From JBKHXF01 sp046566145 (GTDB taxonomy: Bacteria; Actinomycetota; Nitriliruptoria; Nitriliruptorales; Nitriliruptoraceae), in NCBI GenBank assembly GCA_046566145.1, contig JBKHXF010000034.1:1-64000 (forward strand): a DNA stretch of 64,000 nucleotides, in the 5' to 3' direction. The position numbers and the translations under genes are program-made. The notes beneath the pieces were generated by a model that did not search any database, had not been told where the DNA came from, and saw only the letters and a program-made list of their open reading frames with translations. Positions 1-10,310 of this stretch are shown here, one piece after another (the first letter of the stretch is position 1; each line of letters starts with the position of its first letter).

Positions 1-796
1 TCTGGTCTGGATCAGCCAGGTCGGTCAGGTCGACGTGGACGACCAGCGACGGGCGCGCCGTGCTTCCGGTGCTGCCGGCGAGGGCGGACAGACAGAGGTC
101 CACGAGCGCGTTGGCGCGCTGCCGGGCGCGGGTGACCGCGCCGACCTTGCGGCCGTTCTCCGGCGCGTCGGCGTGTGCGTCGAGGGCGGCGACGACGGTG
201 GCGGTGTCGGCGGCGGTGAGCTCCCCGAACAGTCGGGACCGGCCGTGGTAGAGGTCGGGTTGGATCGCGAGCCACGACCCGGCCGTGTCCTGCCGCTCGG
301 CCGAGCGTTCCAGCGAGCCAGAGGTGCGCAGCTGTGCGACGAGGTCGACGAGCATCCGGTCGACCTGGTCCGCGTCCGCCGCAGCCAACGTGTCGGTCTC
401 GGCGCGCAGGGCGTCGTCGAGCCCGGCGAGCTGGGCGGTGTTGCACCGGGCCGTCTCGCCGATCAGCAGCCGGACCTGGGACCAGCGCAGGATCCGGCGG
501 CGCCACAACCACATCACCGCAGGGGACGCGGTGACGAGGCGGGCGGCACGCACGTACGTCCGCCCCTCCGAAGAGCTCACCCCGAGGGCGGCCAGGACGG
601 TCTCGAGCGAGGCCCGCTCGACCGCTTCGGCGGCGCAGGTCGCGATCGCCTCGGCCGTGGCGGCGACGACGTTCATGAGCGCGACCTCGGCCGCGTCGAC
701 CTGACCGAACAGCTCGTGGAGGGTGTCGGCGCACGCGGTCAGCGTCGGCGCGTCGGGGCCGCCGAGCTGGGTGGGGAGCGTCGCGTTCGAGTGCAT
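1..796 (-). CDS. DUF222 (13E12-family) protein, N-terminal part, cut by window edge
   Basis: The frame opens at ATG (796) and runs off the window start with no stop, giving about 265 residues. The protein is Ala-rich and helical and begins MHSNATLPTQLGG. It contains the segment GRTYVRAARLVTASPAVMW and ends near VVHVDLTDLADPDQ. This is the layout of the DUF222 domain of 13E12-repeat proteins, which normally carry a C-terminal HNH nuclease domain; here that part would lie outside the window. Members are thought to be mobile or DNA-damage-linked nucleases, and several in Mycobacterium tuberculosis are LexA targets. A perfect LexA-type box lies about 32 bp upstream. The family call comes from sequence pattern only; the HNH half is not visible. 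Confidence 0.72.
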   Translation of the reverse strand, partial: MHSNATLPTQLGGPDAPTLTACADTLHELFGQVDAAEVALMNVVAATAEAIATCAAEAVERASLETVLAALGVSSSEGRTYVRAARLVTASPAVMWLWRRRILRWSQVRLLIGETARCNTAQLAGLDDALRAETDTLAAADADQVDRMLVDLVAQLRTSGSLERSAERQDTAGSWLAIQPDLYHGRSRLFGELTAADTATVVAALDAHADAPENGRKVGAVTRARQRANALVDLCLSALAGSTGSTARPSLVVHVDLTDLADPDQ

Positions 797-822
797 GAGA
801 GGACTGTAGGTCGAGGGTGCGA

Positions 823-848
823 CATGGTCGAACACATGTTCGACCATG
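823..848 (-). promoter_or_regulatory. LexA/SOS box upstream of the DUF222 gene
   Basis: The core TCGAACACATGTTCGA (828-843) matches the actinobacterial LexA consensus TCGAAC-N4-GTTCGA exactly. It sits inside a longer perfect inverted repeat with 11-bp arms (823-833 and 838-848). A TACAGT -10 box on the minus strand (803-808) lies 15-20 bp further towards the gene, so LexA would cover the -35 region. No gene starts on the other side: menC ends at 958. Confidence 0.8.
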
Positions 849-957
849 CTGTGGACAGGTGCACCCACCGCGCCGGAGCCGGCGCGCCGGCGGTGCGCAC
901 GCCACCACCCGCAGGACCCGCCAGGACGGGACCCACCGCGCCGGCGGTGCGCCCGGC

Positions 958-2145
958 TCAGGCCACCACGACGTCGACCGGGGGCGCGCTCGTCGCGGCG
1001 GCGAGCCGGTCGGGGAGCGGTGCCCGGCTGGCCCCGGGCTCGCGCGGGACCGGGAGGTGGCCGTCGGCGAGGACGAACGGCTCGGTGAGGTCCTCGACGA
1101 CGTAGCGGTCCGAGGCGGAGGTGTCGCCGGGGAACCCGATGCCGTCGAGCCCCGCGAGCGCGACGTTCACCGCGCGGGCCACGCCGGTCTCGAGCATCCC
1201 GCCGATCCAGGTCGGGACGCCGCGCGCGACGCAGGTCGCGTGGACGGCCAGCGTCGGGAGCACCCCGCCGATCCTCCCCGGCTTGAGGTTCAGGATCGTG
1301 CACGCACCCAGGTCGAGCGCGTCCCGTGTGCGGGTGACCGAGGTGATGGACTCGTCGAGGCACAGCGGGGTCGCGAGCCGCTCGGCGAGGCGGGCGTGGT
1401 CGAGCAGCGCGTCCGCCGCGAGCGGCTGCTCCACGAGCACGAGGCCGAGCTCGTCGAGCCCGGCCAGCACGTCGGCGTCGTCGGGCCCGCCACCACCGAG
1501 CACGTACGCGGCGTTGGCGTCGACCTGCAGCGCGGCGTCGGGGAAGGCGGCGCGGACCGCGGCGAGCGGCGCCACGTCGAACCCCGGCTCGACCTTGCAC
1601 TTCACCCGCAGGTAGCCCTCGTCGAGGTGACGGCCGACCGCGTCGACCAGCGCCGGCGGCCCGCCGGACGGGATCCCGACCGACACGCCGCACGGGACCC
1701 GGTCGACCTCCACGCCGAGGGCGTCGGCGAGGGACGCGCCGGCGGTGCGCAGCGCGGCGTCGAGCACGGCCTGCTCGAGCGCGGCACGGGCCATCGGGTG
1801 GCCCTTCGTCGCGGCGGTGACCCGGGCGACGTCGGTGACGTGGAGGTCGCCGACGCCGACCACGGCCGGCGCGAGGAACCGTCGGAGCACGTCGAGGGCG
1901 CCGGCGGCGTGCTCGGAGGAGTAGACGGGGTCGGCCGGCGCGACGCACTCCCCCCAACCGGTCGCACCGTCGCCGGTGGTGACCTCGACCAGCACGACGT
2001 CGCGGTCGGTCTGGGTCCCGAACGAGGTGCGGAAGGGGGTGCGCAGCGGCACGGCGAGCCGGTGCAGCCGGACCCGGCGCACCGCGACGGGCGGCAGCGC
2101 GGCGATGCCCGGCGGGGGTGGGGGGACGCGCGGGTCGACGCTCAC
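958..2145 (-). CDS. menC: o-succinylbenzoate synthase / N-acylamino acid racemase (enolase superfamily)
   Basis: A 395-residue enolase-superfamily enzyme. The N-terminal capping domain starts around VRRVRLHRLAVPLRTPF. The barrel carries LRVKCKVEPG (the KxK catalytic pair), VDANAAY, VEQPL and CLDES (metal ligands D, E, D), LNLKPGRIGG (second catalytic Lys) and GGMLETGVARA. PGDTSASDRY is typical of the MenC type 2/NAAAR branch, which dehydrates SHCHC to o-succinylbenzoate in menaquinone synthesis and often also racemises N-succinyl amino acids. The GTG start at 2145 overlaps the stop of the upstream acetyltransferase by four bases (GTGA), so the two are translationally coupled. That partner and the absence of other men genes make an N-succinyl-amino-acid racemase role as likely as menaquinone synthesis. 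Confidence 0.88.
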   Translation of the reverse strand: MSVDPRVPPPPPGIAALPPVAVRRVRLHRLAVPLRTPFRTSFGTQTDRDVVLVEVTTGDGATGWGECVAPADPVYSSEHAAGALDVLRRFLAPAVVGVGDLHVTDVARVTAATKGHPMARAALEQAVLDAALRTAGASLADALGVEVDRVPCGVSVGIPSGGPPALVDAVGRHLDEGYLRVKCKVEPGFDVAPLAAVRAAFPDAALQVDANAAYVLGGGGPDDADVLAGLDELGLVLVEQPLAADALLDHARLAERLATPLCLDESITSVTRTRDALDLGACTILNLKPGRIGGVLPTLAVHATCVARGVPTWIGGMLETGVARAVNVALAGLDGIGFPGDTSASDRYVVEDLTEPFVLADGHLPVPREPGASRAPLPDRLAAATSAPPVDVVVA

Positions 2146-3050
2146 CCCGCCAGCTCCGTGGGGCCGCCGCCGGCGCCGGCGGCCAGCGCGATCCAGCCGT
2201 CGCGGGTCGCGCCCACGACGCGAGCGCCGGCGAGCAGGGCCGTGCCGAGGGTGTCGCGGACGGCCGTCGACCAGGCGTGCGCGAGCTCGGGGTCGGAGGT
2301 GCGCAGGGCCTCGACGTCCTCGGGCACCCGGACGAGCCGTCGGGGCGCGTCGGTCGCCACGGCGACGGGACCGCCGTCGGGGCCGACGTCGAGGGCGACG
2401 ACCGCGCCGGCGCCCCGCAGGGCGGCGACGTCGGGCTCGTGCGGCCGGCCGGCCGCCGCCAGCTGGACGCGGCGCTCGGTCAGGTCCCACATGGCCACGA
2501 GCCGGTGCGACGGGGTCCCGGCGTTGCGCGCGTCGGGCATGGGGCCGTAGAGGTCGTCCGCCCACCCCGACACCCTGGCCCCGAGCGCGACGAGGTTGAA
2601 GGCGACGTTGCGACGGATGAGGGGGTCGAAGGTCCACCGCACGGTGGTGATGCCGCGTTCGAGGGCCCACGCCCGCTGGTGGAGCTTGAGCGCCCGGCCG
2701 ACCCCACGACGCTCCGTCCCGGGCGGGACCGCGGTGACGTGGGAGTGCAGGACCACCTCGCCGTCGTGCAGCCCGACCAGGGCGGCCGTCGCGCCGGCGA
2801 GCTCGTCACCGGCGCGGGCGACGCTGACCTGGCAGCCGGCGTGGCCCATCGCGACGAGGAGCTCGGGTGGCAGCACGCGCCCGGCCTCGCGTGCCCGCCC
2901 CCACGCGGCGTCGAAGAGGTCCGCGGCCTCGCCGGCGGCGTCGCGGTCGTGGACGTCGAGGACCGTGACGTCGGCCGCCCGGGCAGCGCCCGTCGCGGCG
3001 TCGCGGGCGGCCGCCACCGTCGCGGCGTCGGGTGCGGGACGGTCGGGCAC
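2142..3050 (-). CDS. GNAT-family acyltransferase (COG3375-like) coupled to the OSBS/NAAAR gene
   Basis: 302 residues. The acyl-CoA binding region is VTAVPPGTERRGVGRALKLH (V/I-x-P-x-x-R/Q-x-x-G-x-G/A pattern), followed by RWTFDPLIRRNVAFNLVALG, a stretch characteristic of the predicted acetyltransferases commonly encoded next to OSBS/NAAAR enzymes. In Geobacillus-type systems such a GNAT N-succinylates D-amino acids before racemisation; assigning that here is inference from the neighbour. The start is GTG at 3050, 27 bp after a TAGCGT -10 box, and the stop overlaps the menC start. The last third, about 110 residues, is Ala/Val-rich and resembles the extra C-terminal part of the family. Confidence 0.8.
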   Translation of the reverse strand: MPDRPAPDAATVAAARDAATGAARAADVTVLDVHDRDAAGEAADLFDAAWGRAREAGRVLPPELLVAMGHAGCQVSVARAGDELAGATAALVGLHDGEVVLHSHVTAVPPGTERRGVGRALKLHQRAWALERGITTVRWTFDPLIRRNVAFNLVALGARVSGWADDLYGPMPDARNAGTPSHRLVAMWDLTERRVQLAAAGRPHEPDVAALRGAGAVVALDVGPDGGPVAVATDAPRRLVRVPEDVEALRTSDPELAHAWSTAVRDTLGTALLAGARVVGATRDGWIALAAGAGGGPTELAG

Positions 3051-3077
3051 GGCGGGACCTCGAGGGCGGGACGCTCG

Positions 3078-3083
3078 ACGCTA
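3078..3083 (-). promoter_or_regulatory. -10 box (TAGCGT) of the GNAT-menC pair
   Basis: TAGCGT on the minus strand lies 27 bp before the GTG at 3050. It matches the TANNNT motif recurring in front of genes across the window. Confidence 0.5.
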
Positions 3084-3103
3084 CCCGTCCCCGCCTGCGA
3101 CGC

Positions 3104-4105
3104 TCACCCGATCGAGACGGACTCCGGCTCGGCGAGCTCCTCGGCCACGACCGACCCGGCCGGGTCGAACCACGAGTAGGCGAGCGAGCGACGGAGCTCG
3201 AAGGCCACGCCGTCCATGCCGCGCCGGTGCTTCTCGAGGACGACGACGCTGCGGTCCCGGTACTGGCGCGCCTTGGTCCCGTCGAACGCGGTGTGCCGGC
3301 GCGACACGGCCTGGAGCTTGTCCTCGAGCACCAGCACGAGGTCGGACTCGTACGCGAGCGTCGCCGAGCCGCGCAGGTGGGCGAGCCGGACACGCGGGAC
3401 GCGCAGCCCCTCGTGGTCGGTCGCCGAGATGGCCAGCACGGCCGCGCCGGTGTCGAGGGCGAGCCCCTTGCAGTCGCGGGCGGCCTCCTCGGCGTGGACG
3501 TCGCTCGGGTCACGGGTGAGCTTCTGGAGGTAGTCGACGACGAGGAGCCGCCGACGTCCACCGTTGGGCATCGAGGCGACGATCGCGTCGAGGTCGAGGT
3601 GCGCGCCGCAGACGAGGGTGAGGTGGTCGCCGAGCGCGGTGAGCCACTCCTGCGCGGCCTCGAGCTGCGGGACCTGCGCGACGGCGCGGGACCACGGGGT
3701 CGCGCCGGCGAGCACGGACGCGAGCAGCGCGCGGGTCTGGGCGGCGGGTGGCAGCGAGCCCCGCCCGTCGCCGCCCGCGGCGACGCGGGCGAGGAGGAGC
3801 CGCTCGACGAGCTCGCCCGGGTCGTGCTCGAGGCAGGCGTAGGTGACCGCCACCCCGTCGGCGGCCGCGGCGGCCGCGATGGTCAGCGCGAGCGCGGTCT
3901 TGCCGACGGCGGGGCGCCCGCCGAGGACCGTGAGGTCCCCGGGCCGCATGCCGCCGGCGAGGAGCGTGTCGAGCGGCTCCAGGCCGGTCGGGATGCGCCC
4001 GTCGACGTGCCGGCCGCGACCGGCGAGGAGCTCCTCGACGAGGGTGCCGACCGGTCCGCCCTGTCGGGGTCGGACGCTGCGGGTGGTGTCGCGATCAGGG
4101 TGCAC
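3104..4105 (-). CDS. DnaB-like helicase C-terminal (RecA-fold) ATPase at the end of the Tad operon
   Basis: 333 residues resembling only the C-terminal ATPase domain of replicative helicase DnaB. Walker A is GGRPAVGKTALALT, Walker B is RRLLVVDYLQK, and VAISATDHEGLRVPR-like segments correspond to sensor regions. SATLAYESDLVLVLEDK parallels the DnaB H4 area. The DnaB N-terminal primase-interaction domain is missing, so this is unlikely to be the replicative helicase. It begins at GTG (4105), overlaps the tadC stop by 11 bases and has a strong GGAGGAGG ribosome site, so it is the last gene of the pilus operon. Substrate and role are unknown; DNA binding, DNA uptake or assembly control are possibilities only. 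Confidence 0.75.
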   Translation of the reverse strand: MHPDRDTTRSVRPRQGGPVGTLVEELLAGRGRHVDGRIPTGLEPLDTLLAGGMRPGDLTVLGGRPAVGKTALALTIAAAAAADGVAVTYACLEHDPGELVERLLLARVAAGGDGRGSLPPAAQTRALLASVLAGATPWSRAVAQVPQLEAAQEWLTALGDHLTLVCGAHLDLDAIVASMPNGGRRRLLVVDYLQKLTRDPSDVHAEEAARDCKGLALDTGAAVLAISATDHEGLRVPRVRLAHLRGSATLAYESDLVLVLEDKLQAVSRRHTAFDGTKARQYRDRSVVVLEKHRRGMDGVAFELRRSLAYSWFDPAGSVVAEELAEPESVSIG

Positions 4106-5030
4106 CGCCGCCTCCTCCGAAGAACTCGGCCATGCGGATGCCCGCCGGGCCGAGGATGACGATGAACAGCGACGGCAGGATGCAGAGCACCAGCGGGAAG
4201 ACGAGCTTGACCGGGATCTTCGCCGCGTGCTCCTCGGCGAGCTGCCGCCGACGGACTCGGACCTGCCGGGCCTGCGTGCGCAGGATGGTCCCGATGGGCA
4301 GGCCGTACCCCTCGGCCTGGACCAGCGCGAGGACGAAGCGCTTCAGCTCGTCGACCTCGGTCCGCTTCGCCATCCGGCGCAGGGCGTCGGCACGGGTCGC
4401 CCCGACGCGCATCTCCTGCAGCGTGTAGCGCAGCTCCTCGTTGAGGGGGCCGTCCGAGGCGCGGGCGACACGGGCCATGGCGGCCTCGAAGCCGAGCCCG
4501 GCCTCGACGCAGATGGTCATCTGGTCCAGCGCGTCCGGGAGGGCGATGCGGATCGCGGCCTGCCGCTCCGCGGCGCGGCTCGCGATGATGCCGTCGGGGA
4601 GCAGGAACCCGGAGACGGAGAGGGCGGTCAGCAGCAGCAGGCCGCGCGCCGGATCGAGGCCCGGCAGGACCAGCAGCGCGACGAGGGCGCCCGTGAGGGA
4701 GAGCACGACCTTGCCGGCCAGCACCCGCTCGAGCGGCCACGTCGGTGGGTGCCCGGCCAGCTCGAGCTTGCGGTCGATGCGTTCGAGCATCCCCACGGGG
4801 GAGAGCCGTCGGGCGAGCCGGGCGATGGCCGCCATGGAGGGGGTGACCGCGCGCTGCGTCGCGGAGCGCTGGAGGACCAGCTGGCGGAGGTTCGACGCCG
4901 GCAGGTCGCGCGCCAGGTTCTCCCGGGCCCCCGCCGCGGCGCGCTCCGGCCGCGCGCTGGACACGACCCAGACCGCGGCGGTGACCCCGCCGGACACGGC
5001 GGCGGCGGCGAGCAGGAGCAGCGCGGTCAC
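4095..5030 (-). CDS. tadC: TadC-like type II/IV secretion F-domain membrane protein
   Basis: 311 residues: an N-terminal membrane segment (MTALLLLAAAAVSGGV), a cytoplasmic stretch with the short homology LSPVGMLERIDRKLELAGHP, a pair of membrane helices near residues 100-145, the T2SSF domain (LPDALDQMTICVEAGLGFEAAMARVA), and a C-terminal hydrophobic hairpin followed by a Gly-rich tail. TadB and TadC form the inner-membrane platform on which the TadA ATPase drives Flp pilus assembly. The GTG start lies nine bases after the tadB stop; that TAG stop is part of the ribosome site TAGGAGG, indicating tight coupling. Confidence 0.9.
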   Translation of the reverse strand: MTALLLLAAAAVSGGVTAAVWVVSSARPERAAAGARENLARDLPASNLRQLVLQRSATQRAVTPSMAAIARLARRLSPVGMLERIDRKLELAGHPPTWPLERVLAGKVVLSLTGALVALLVLPGLDPARGLLLLTALSVSGFLLPDGIIASRAAERQAAIRIALPDALDQMTICVEAGLGFEAAMARVARASDGPLNEELRYTLQEMRVGATRADALRRMAKRTEVDELKRFVLALVQAEGYGLPIGTILRTQARQVRVRRRQLAEEHAAKIPVKLVFPLVLCILPSLFIVILGPAGIRMAEFFGGGGGAP

Positions 5031-5039
5031 GACGACCTC

Positions 5040-6934
5040 CTAGAAGACGAGCCGGATGAGCCGACGGATCCACAGCCCGCCGACCGCGAGGAGGGCGACG
5101 CCGACCGTGATCATGATCCACCCCGCGGTGCTGGTCGTGAGCTCGACGAGGTAGTCGGGGCGCATGAGCTGCAGCATCACCACCATGAACAGCGGCAGGG
5201 CGAGCATCACCCACGCGGAGAAGCGCCCCTCAGCCGACAGTGCCCGGATGCGGCCACGGACCTCGTCGCGCTCGCGGATCGTCGCGGCGACGGCGTCGAG
5301 CACCTCGGCGAGGTCGCCACCGACGTCGCGGTGGATCTCGATGGCCTGCACGACCCACTCGAGGTCGTCGATGTCCATCCGCGCCGCGAGGTCGTGCAGC
5401 GTGTCGTCGAGGTCGCGACCGAGCCGGGCCTCGACGACGACCCGCCGGAACTCGGAGGCCACGGGCTCGGGCGCCTCGGTGGACACCGACTCGAGCGCCT
5501 GCATGATCCCGTAGCCGGCGCGCAGCGAGCCGGAGAGCAGCTGCAGGGAGTCGCCGAGCTGGTCCGCGAACGCCTCGCGCCGGCGGGTGGCCCTGGACTG
5601 CAGCACCGCACGAGCGAGGAGCGGGACCGTCGCGGCGCCGACGAGCCCGAGGCCCCAGCCGAGCAGCAGCGGCAGCGCCGCGGCGGCCACGAGGGTCGCG
5701 ATGAGGACCGTGACGACCCACTCCGCCGGCCGCAGCGCGAGGCCCGCGGCCTCGAGACGGGCGTCGAGCGCGTCCCCCGTCGCGCGGTGCTCGAGCAGCT
5801 CCGTCACCTCGCCGAGCACCCGGCCCCGCACGTTCGCCCGCGTGTCGCGCCGGCGGGTGAGCTGCGTGCGCGGACGACGCACCGCGGCGGTGCCGAGCAT
5901 CCCGGCGAGCGCCAGGAACAGGCACAGGGCGCCGAACAGCAGGGCCGCTCGGGAGCCGAGGAGACCGGCCGAGTGGACCGTCGGGTCGGGCCGCGTCAGG
6001 GTCCGTTCGACCGGTCCGGTCGACGGGGCGAACGGCAGGACCACGCTGTGGGTCGCCGTCGCGGCGACCCCGTCGCGGTCGAGGGCGACGTCGAGGCGTG
6101 CCGTGCCGAACGCCTCCGAGGTGTAGCTCAGCCGGTACCGGTTCACGAGGCGGGCGGCGATCGCCGCGAAGACGTCGCTGAGCGCGGCGGGTTCGCCGGC
6201 CGACACGACGGTCCCGCCGGCGGCGTTGGCCAGACGCTGCAGCGCCGAGGTGTCGGACTCGTCGGAGGCCAGCGCGACGGCGTCGAGGCCGACCTCCCCG
6301 GCCGAGAGCGCGAGCACCGCCTCGTCGATCGTCGTGGTCGAGACGGTGTCCCCGCCGTCGGACAGCAGCACGATGGCACGACGGGTGGCCGGTGGCGTCG
6401 GGAAGGCCGCCAGCGCCCCGACCAGGCCGTCGTACAGGGCGGTCTCGCCGGCGGCCGCGAGCCCGTCCACGGCCGCGGCGAGCGAGCCGGCGTCGGAGGT
6501 GAAGTCGGCGGCGACGACGGGGGTCGAGCCGAACCCGTGGACGGCCACCCGTGCGCTCGCGGGCATCTGCGCGAGGAAGGTGGCAGCCGCCTGCTTCGCG
6601 CCGGCGAGCGGCTCGCCCTGCATCGAGCCGGAGGTGTCGATGAGCAGGACGACGTCGACGGTCTCCTCGCTCAGCGGCGTGACCGACACCCCCCGCGCCT
6701 CGCCGTTCTCCGTGAGGGTCAGGTCGGCGGGCCCGAGCTCCGTCCGGGCCAGCTCCGCCGGCGCCGTCACGGTCAGGCGGACGACCGGGTGGTCGGATGC
6801 GTCGACGTCGACCACGTCGAACGTCGCGGTGCCCTGTGCCACCGCCGGCGCGGCCAGCGCGGCGAGGCCGACGGCGACCGCCCACGCGAGGACCCGCGTG
6901 GTGCGGGTGGGCCGGCCGGACCTGGGCACCGTGC

Positions 6935-6938
<4 letters not shown>
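5040..6938 (-). CDS. tadB: VWA domain fused to TadB (type II/IV secretion F-domain protein)
   Basis: 632 residues, about twice the length of an ordinary TadB. The N-terminus has a signal peptide (LAWAVAVGLAALAAPAVAQG). It is followed by an outward-facing region and a von Willebrand A domain with an intact MIDAS (VVLLIDTSGSMQGE, a conserved Thr in GETALYDG, and LLSDGGD). A membrane helix near SRAALLFGALCLFLALAGML leads into a typical TadB half: LEAAGLALRPAEWV, two helices, the T2SSF core LQLLSGSLRAGYGIMQALESV and a C-terminal helix pair. It starts at GTG 6938, overlapping the tadA stop by GTGA. The fusion would place an adhesion- or ligand-binding module outside the cell as part of the pilus motor platform, which is unusual. 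Confidence 0.88.
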
Positions 6939-8337
<1,399 letters not shown>

Positions 8338-8359
<22 letters not shown>

Positions 8360-9546
8360 CGTCCGAGCACCGAGGCGACTCCCTGCTCCGCCGCCGGCGC
8401 GGGTCCACCGAACCGCGCGACGAGCTCACGGAGCTCGCGCTGCAACGGTCCGGACTGCCGGTCGGCCAGAAGCGGCCGACCCTGGTTCATCGACAACGGC
8501 ACGAGCCGCGACGACTCGAGCGTCACGTCGATCCGGCACCCGAGGGTGCGCTCGACGTCCTCGGTGGTGAGGCCGACCTTGGTGGCGGCTCGGTTGAGGA
8601 CCACGTGGCGCTGCTGGTGCACGAAGCCGAGGTCGTCGAGGGCGATGATCGCCTTCTCGAGGCTGCGGATGCTCGGCACGTCCATCGTGCAGACGAGGAC
8701 GACGTCGGTCGCGACGTCGAGGGCGGCGAGGGTGTGGTCGTCCATCCCGGCCGCCGTGTCGACCACGACGTGGTGGAACGATCCGGAGAGCGAGCGGAGC
8801 AGCTCCGTGGCCTGGGTCGGCTCGACCAGCTCGGCCTGCTCCGGCGTCTCCGGCGCGCACAGCAGGTACGTGCCCGTGTCGTGCTCGGTCAGGTAGAGCT
8901 TCGGCCCCATCGAGCCCTCGGTGGCCATCGCGGCCACCGCCTGGGTGACCGTCTGCTCCGGCGTCACCCCGAGGGCCGTGGCCACGTCGCCGAACGCGAG
9001 GTCGAGGTCGACCAGGACGACGTCGCCGCGCCGCACCTGCGACAGCCCGACCGCGAGGTTGCTCGCGACGGTGGTCTTGCCGGACCCACCCTTGGGGGAG
9101 AGGACCACGGTGATGTGCGGCGAGTCGAGCGTCGGGGCCGTCTGCGACGTCCGCCGGCGCTGCGTCGCCTCCGCCGCGTGGTCGAGCGCCCGTGACAGCG
9201 CCGCCGGCTCCATGTCCGGAGCCAGCACGTCGCGGCACCCGGCGCGCATGGCCCGCTCGACGAGGTCGTCCTCCGGCCAGGTCAGCAGCACCAGGCTGGT
9301 GTCCGGTCGGGTGGCGTCGACGAGCTCCGCGATCCCGAGGGCCAGCCCGACCTCGAGGTCGGGCCCGAGGGCGATGACCTCGACGTCGGAGCCCGTGGGC
9401 CCGGTCAGGTGCGCGGCGACCCGGGCGGCGTCGCCGCCCGAGTCCACCGTCGACACCCGGCGCAGGTCGCCGTTCGAGGTCGGCAGCACCTCGCGCAGGT
9501 ACCGCTCGAACTCGACGTCGTCCGACGCCAGAAGGATCTTCGTCAT
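8338..9546 (-). CDS. cpaE: CpaE/TadZ-like MinD-family ATPase
   Basis: 402 residues. An N-terminal atypical receiver-like domain (MTKILLASDDVEFERYLREV ... LLTWPEDDLVERAMRAGCRDVLAPD) precedes a ParA/MinD ATPase domain with deviant Walker A VVLSPKGGSGKTTVASNLA and Walker B VVLVDLDLAFGDVAT. CpaE/TadZ proteins position the pilus apparatus at a cell pole. The ATG start overlaps the cpaB stop (ATGA). The invariant Lys pair of the deviant Walker box is present, so an active ATPase is expected. Confidence 0.9.
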
Positions 9547-10301
9547 CGGTAGATGTTCTCCCGGGTCACGATGCGCGTGCCGTCCTCGGGCGCGTCGTCG
9601 GGCTCGGACGCGAGCCACACGGTCCCGTGCTCCTTCGCGAACACGAGCGTCTCGAGCGACGGCGCGTCGACGGCGAGCGTCACGAGCAGGGAGCCGGCCG
9701 GTGCCTGCTCGTTCTCGTTGGCTGGGGTCCCGTCCGGGTTCGCCGACGTCGCCTGGGTCCGCTGCACCCGGGTCACGAGCACCTTGTGCAGGACGAGGCT
9801 GGTCGAGTCCACCTCGTCGAGCACGGCCGTCCCCTCGGTGTCCTCGGTGACCACCGCCTGCAGCGAGGCGACGACCGCGACCTTCCCGCCGGGCACGATG
9901 ACGCCACCGACGGCGCGCTCGGGTGTCATCTCCACGGTGACCTCGAGCAGGCCGCTCGGGACCTGCACGGCCCCCAGCCCGGAGGGCTCGACGAACCGGG
10001 TCGCGAGCACCTGCTCCCCCGGGACGAGGTCGACCTCCGCGACCAGGCCAGTGAGGTCGCCGAGGTCGCTGACGGCGTCGGCCGGCAGGACCTTCGTCGG
10101 CAGCCACTCGGTTCGGACCTGGCCCGCGAGCGCCTCGGCGGGGGTCCCTCGGGGGATCTCGGCGTTCACGACGAGGACCTCGACGGTCTCCTCCCCGGCC
10201 AGCGCACGCGTCTCGGCCGTGCGGACGTAGGCGACGAGCACCAGCGTCCCCACCAGCGCGAGCGCGAGCGAGACGAGCAGGGCGATGAAGCGCTTGACCA
10301 T
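9543..10301 (-). CDS. cpaB: Flp pilus assembly protein CpaB (SAF domain)
   Basis: 252 residues. An N-terminal membrane anchor (FIALLVSLALALVGTLVLVAY) is followed by a SAF domain (VEVLVVNAEIPRGTPAEALAGQVRTEWLP) and an RcpC/CpaB extension ending with LVTLAVDAPSLETLVFAKEHG. In Gram-negatives CpaB works with the secretin; here no secretin gene is present, as expected for a monoderm. The ATG at 10301 is preceded by TAGGAG, in which the stop codon of the upstream gene doubles as part of the ribosome site. Confidence 0.9.
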   Translation of the reverse strand: MVKRFIALLVSLALALVGTLVLVAYVRTAETRALAGEETVEVLVVNAEIPRGTPAEALAGQVRTEWLPTKVLPADAVSDLGDLTGLVAEVDLVPGEQVLATRFVEPSGLGAVQVPSGLLEVTVEMTPERAVGGVIVPGGKVAVVASLQAVVTEDTEGTAVLDEVDSTSLVLHKVLVTRVQRTQATSANPDGTPANENEQAPAGSLLVTLAVDAPSLETLVFAKEHGTVWLASEPDDAPEDGTRIVTRENIYR

Positions 10302-10310
10302 TGTCGGCTC

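Noticed and set aside
12..908. A 298-codon minus-strand frame at the window start
   Set aside because: It is Arg-rich and featureless. The neighbouring frame starting at 796 encodes a recognisable DUF222 domain without a stop to the window edge.
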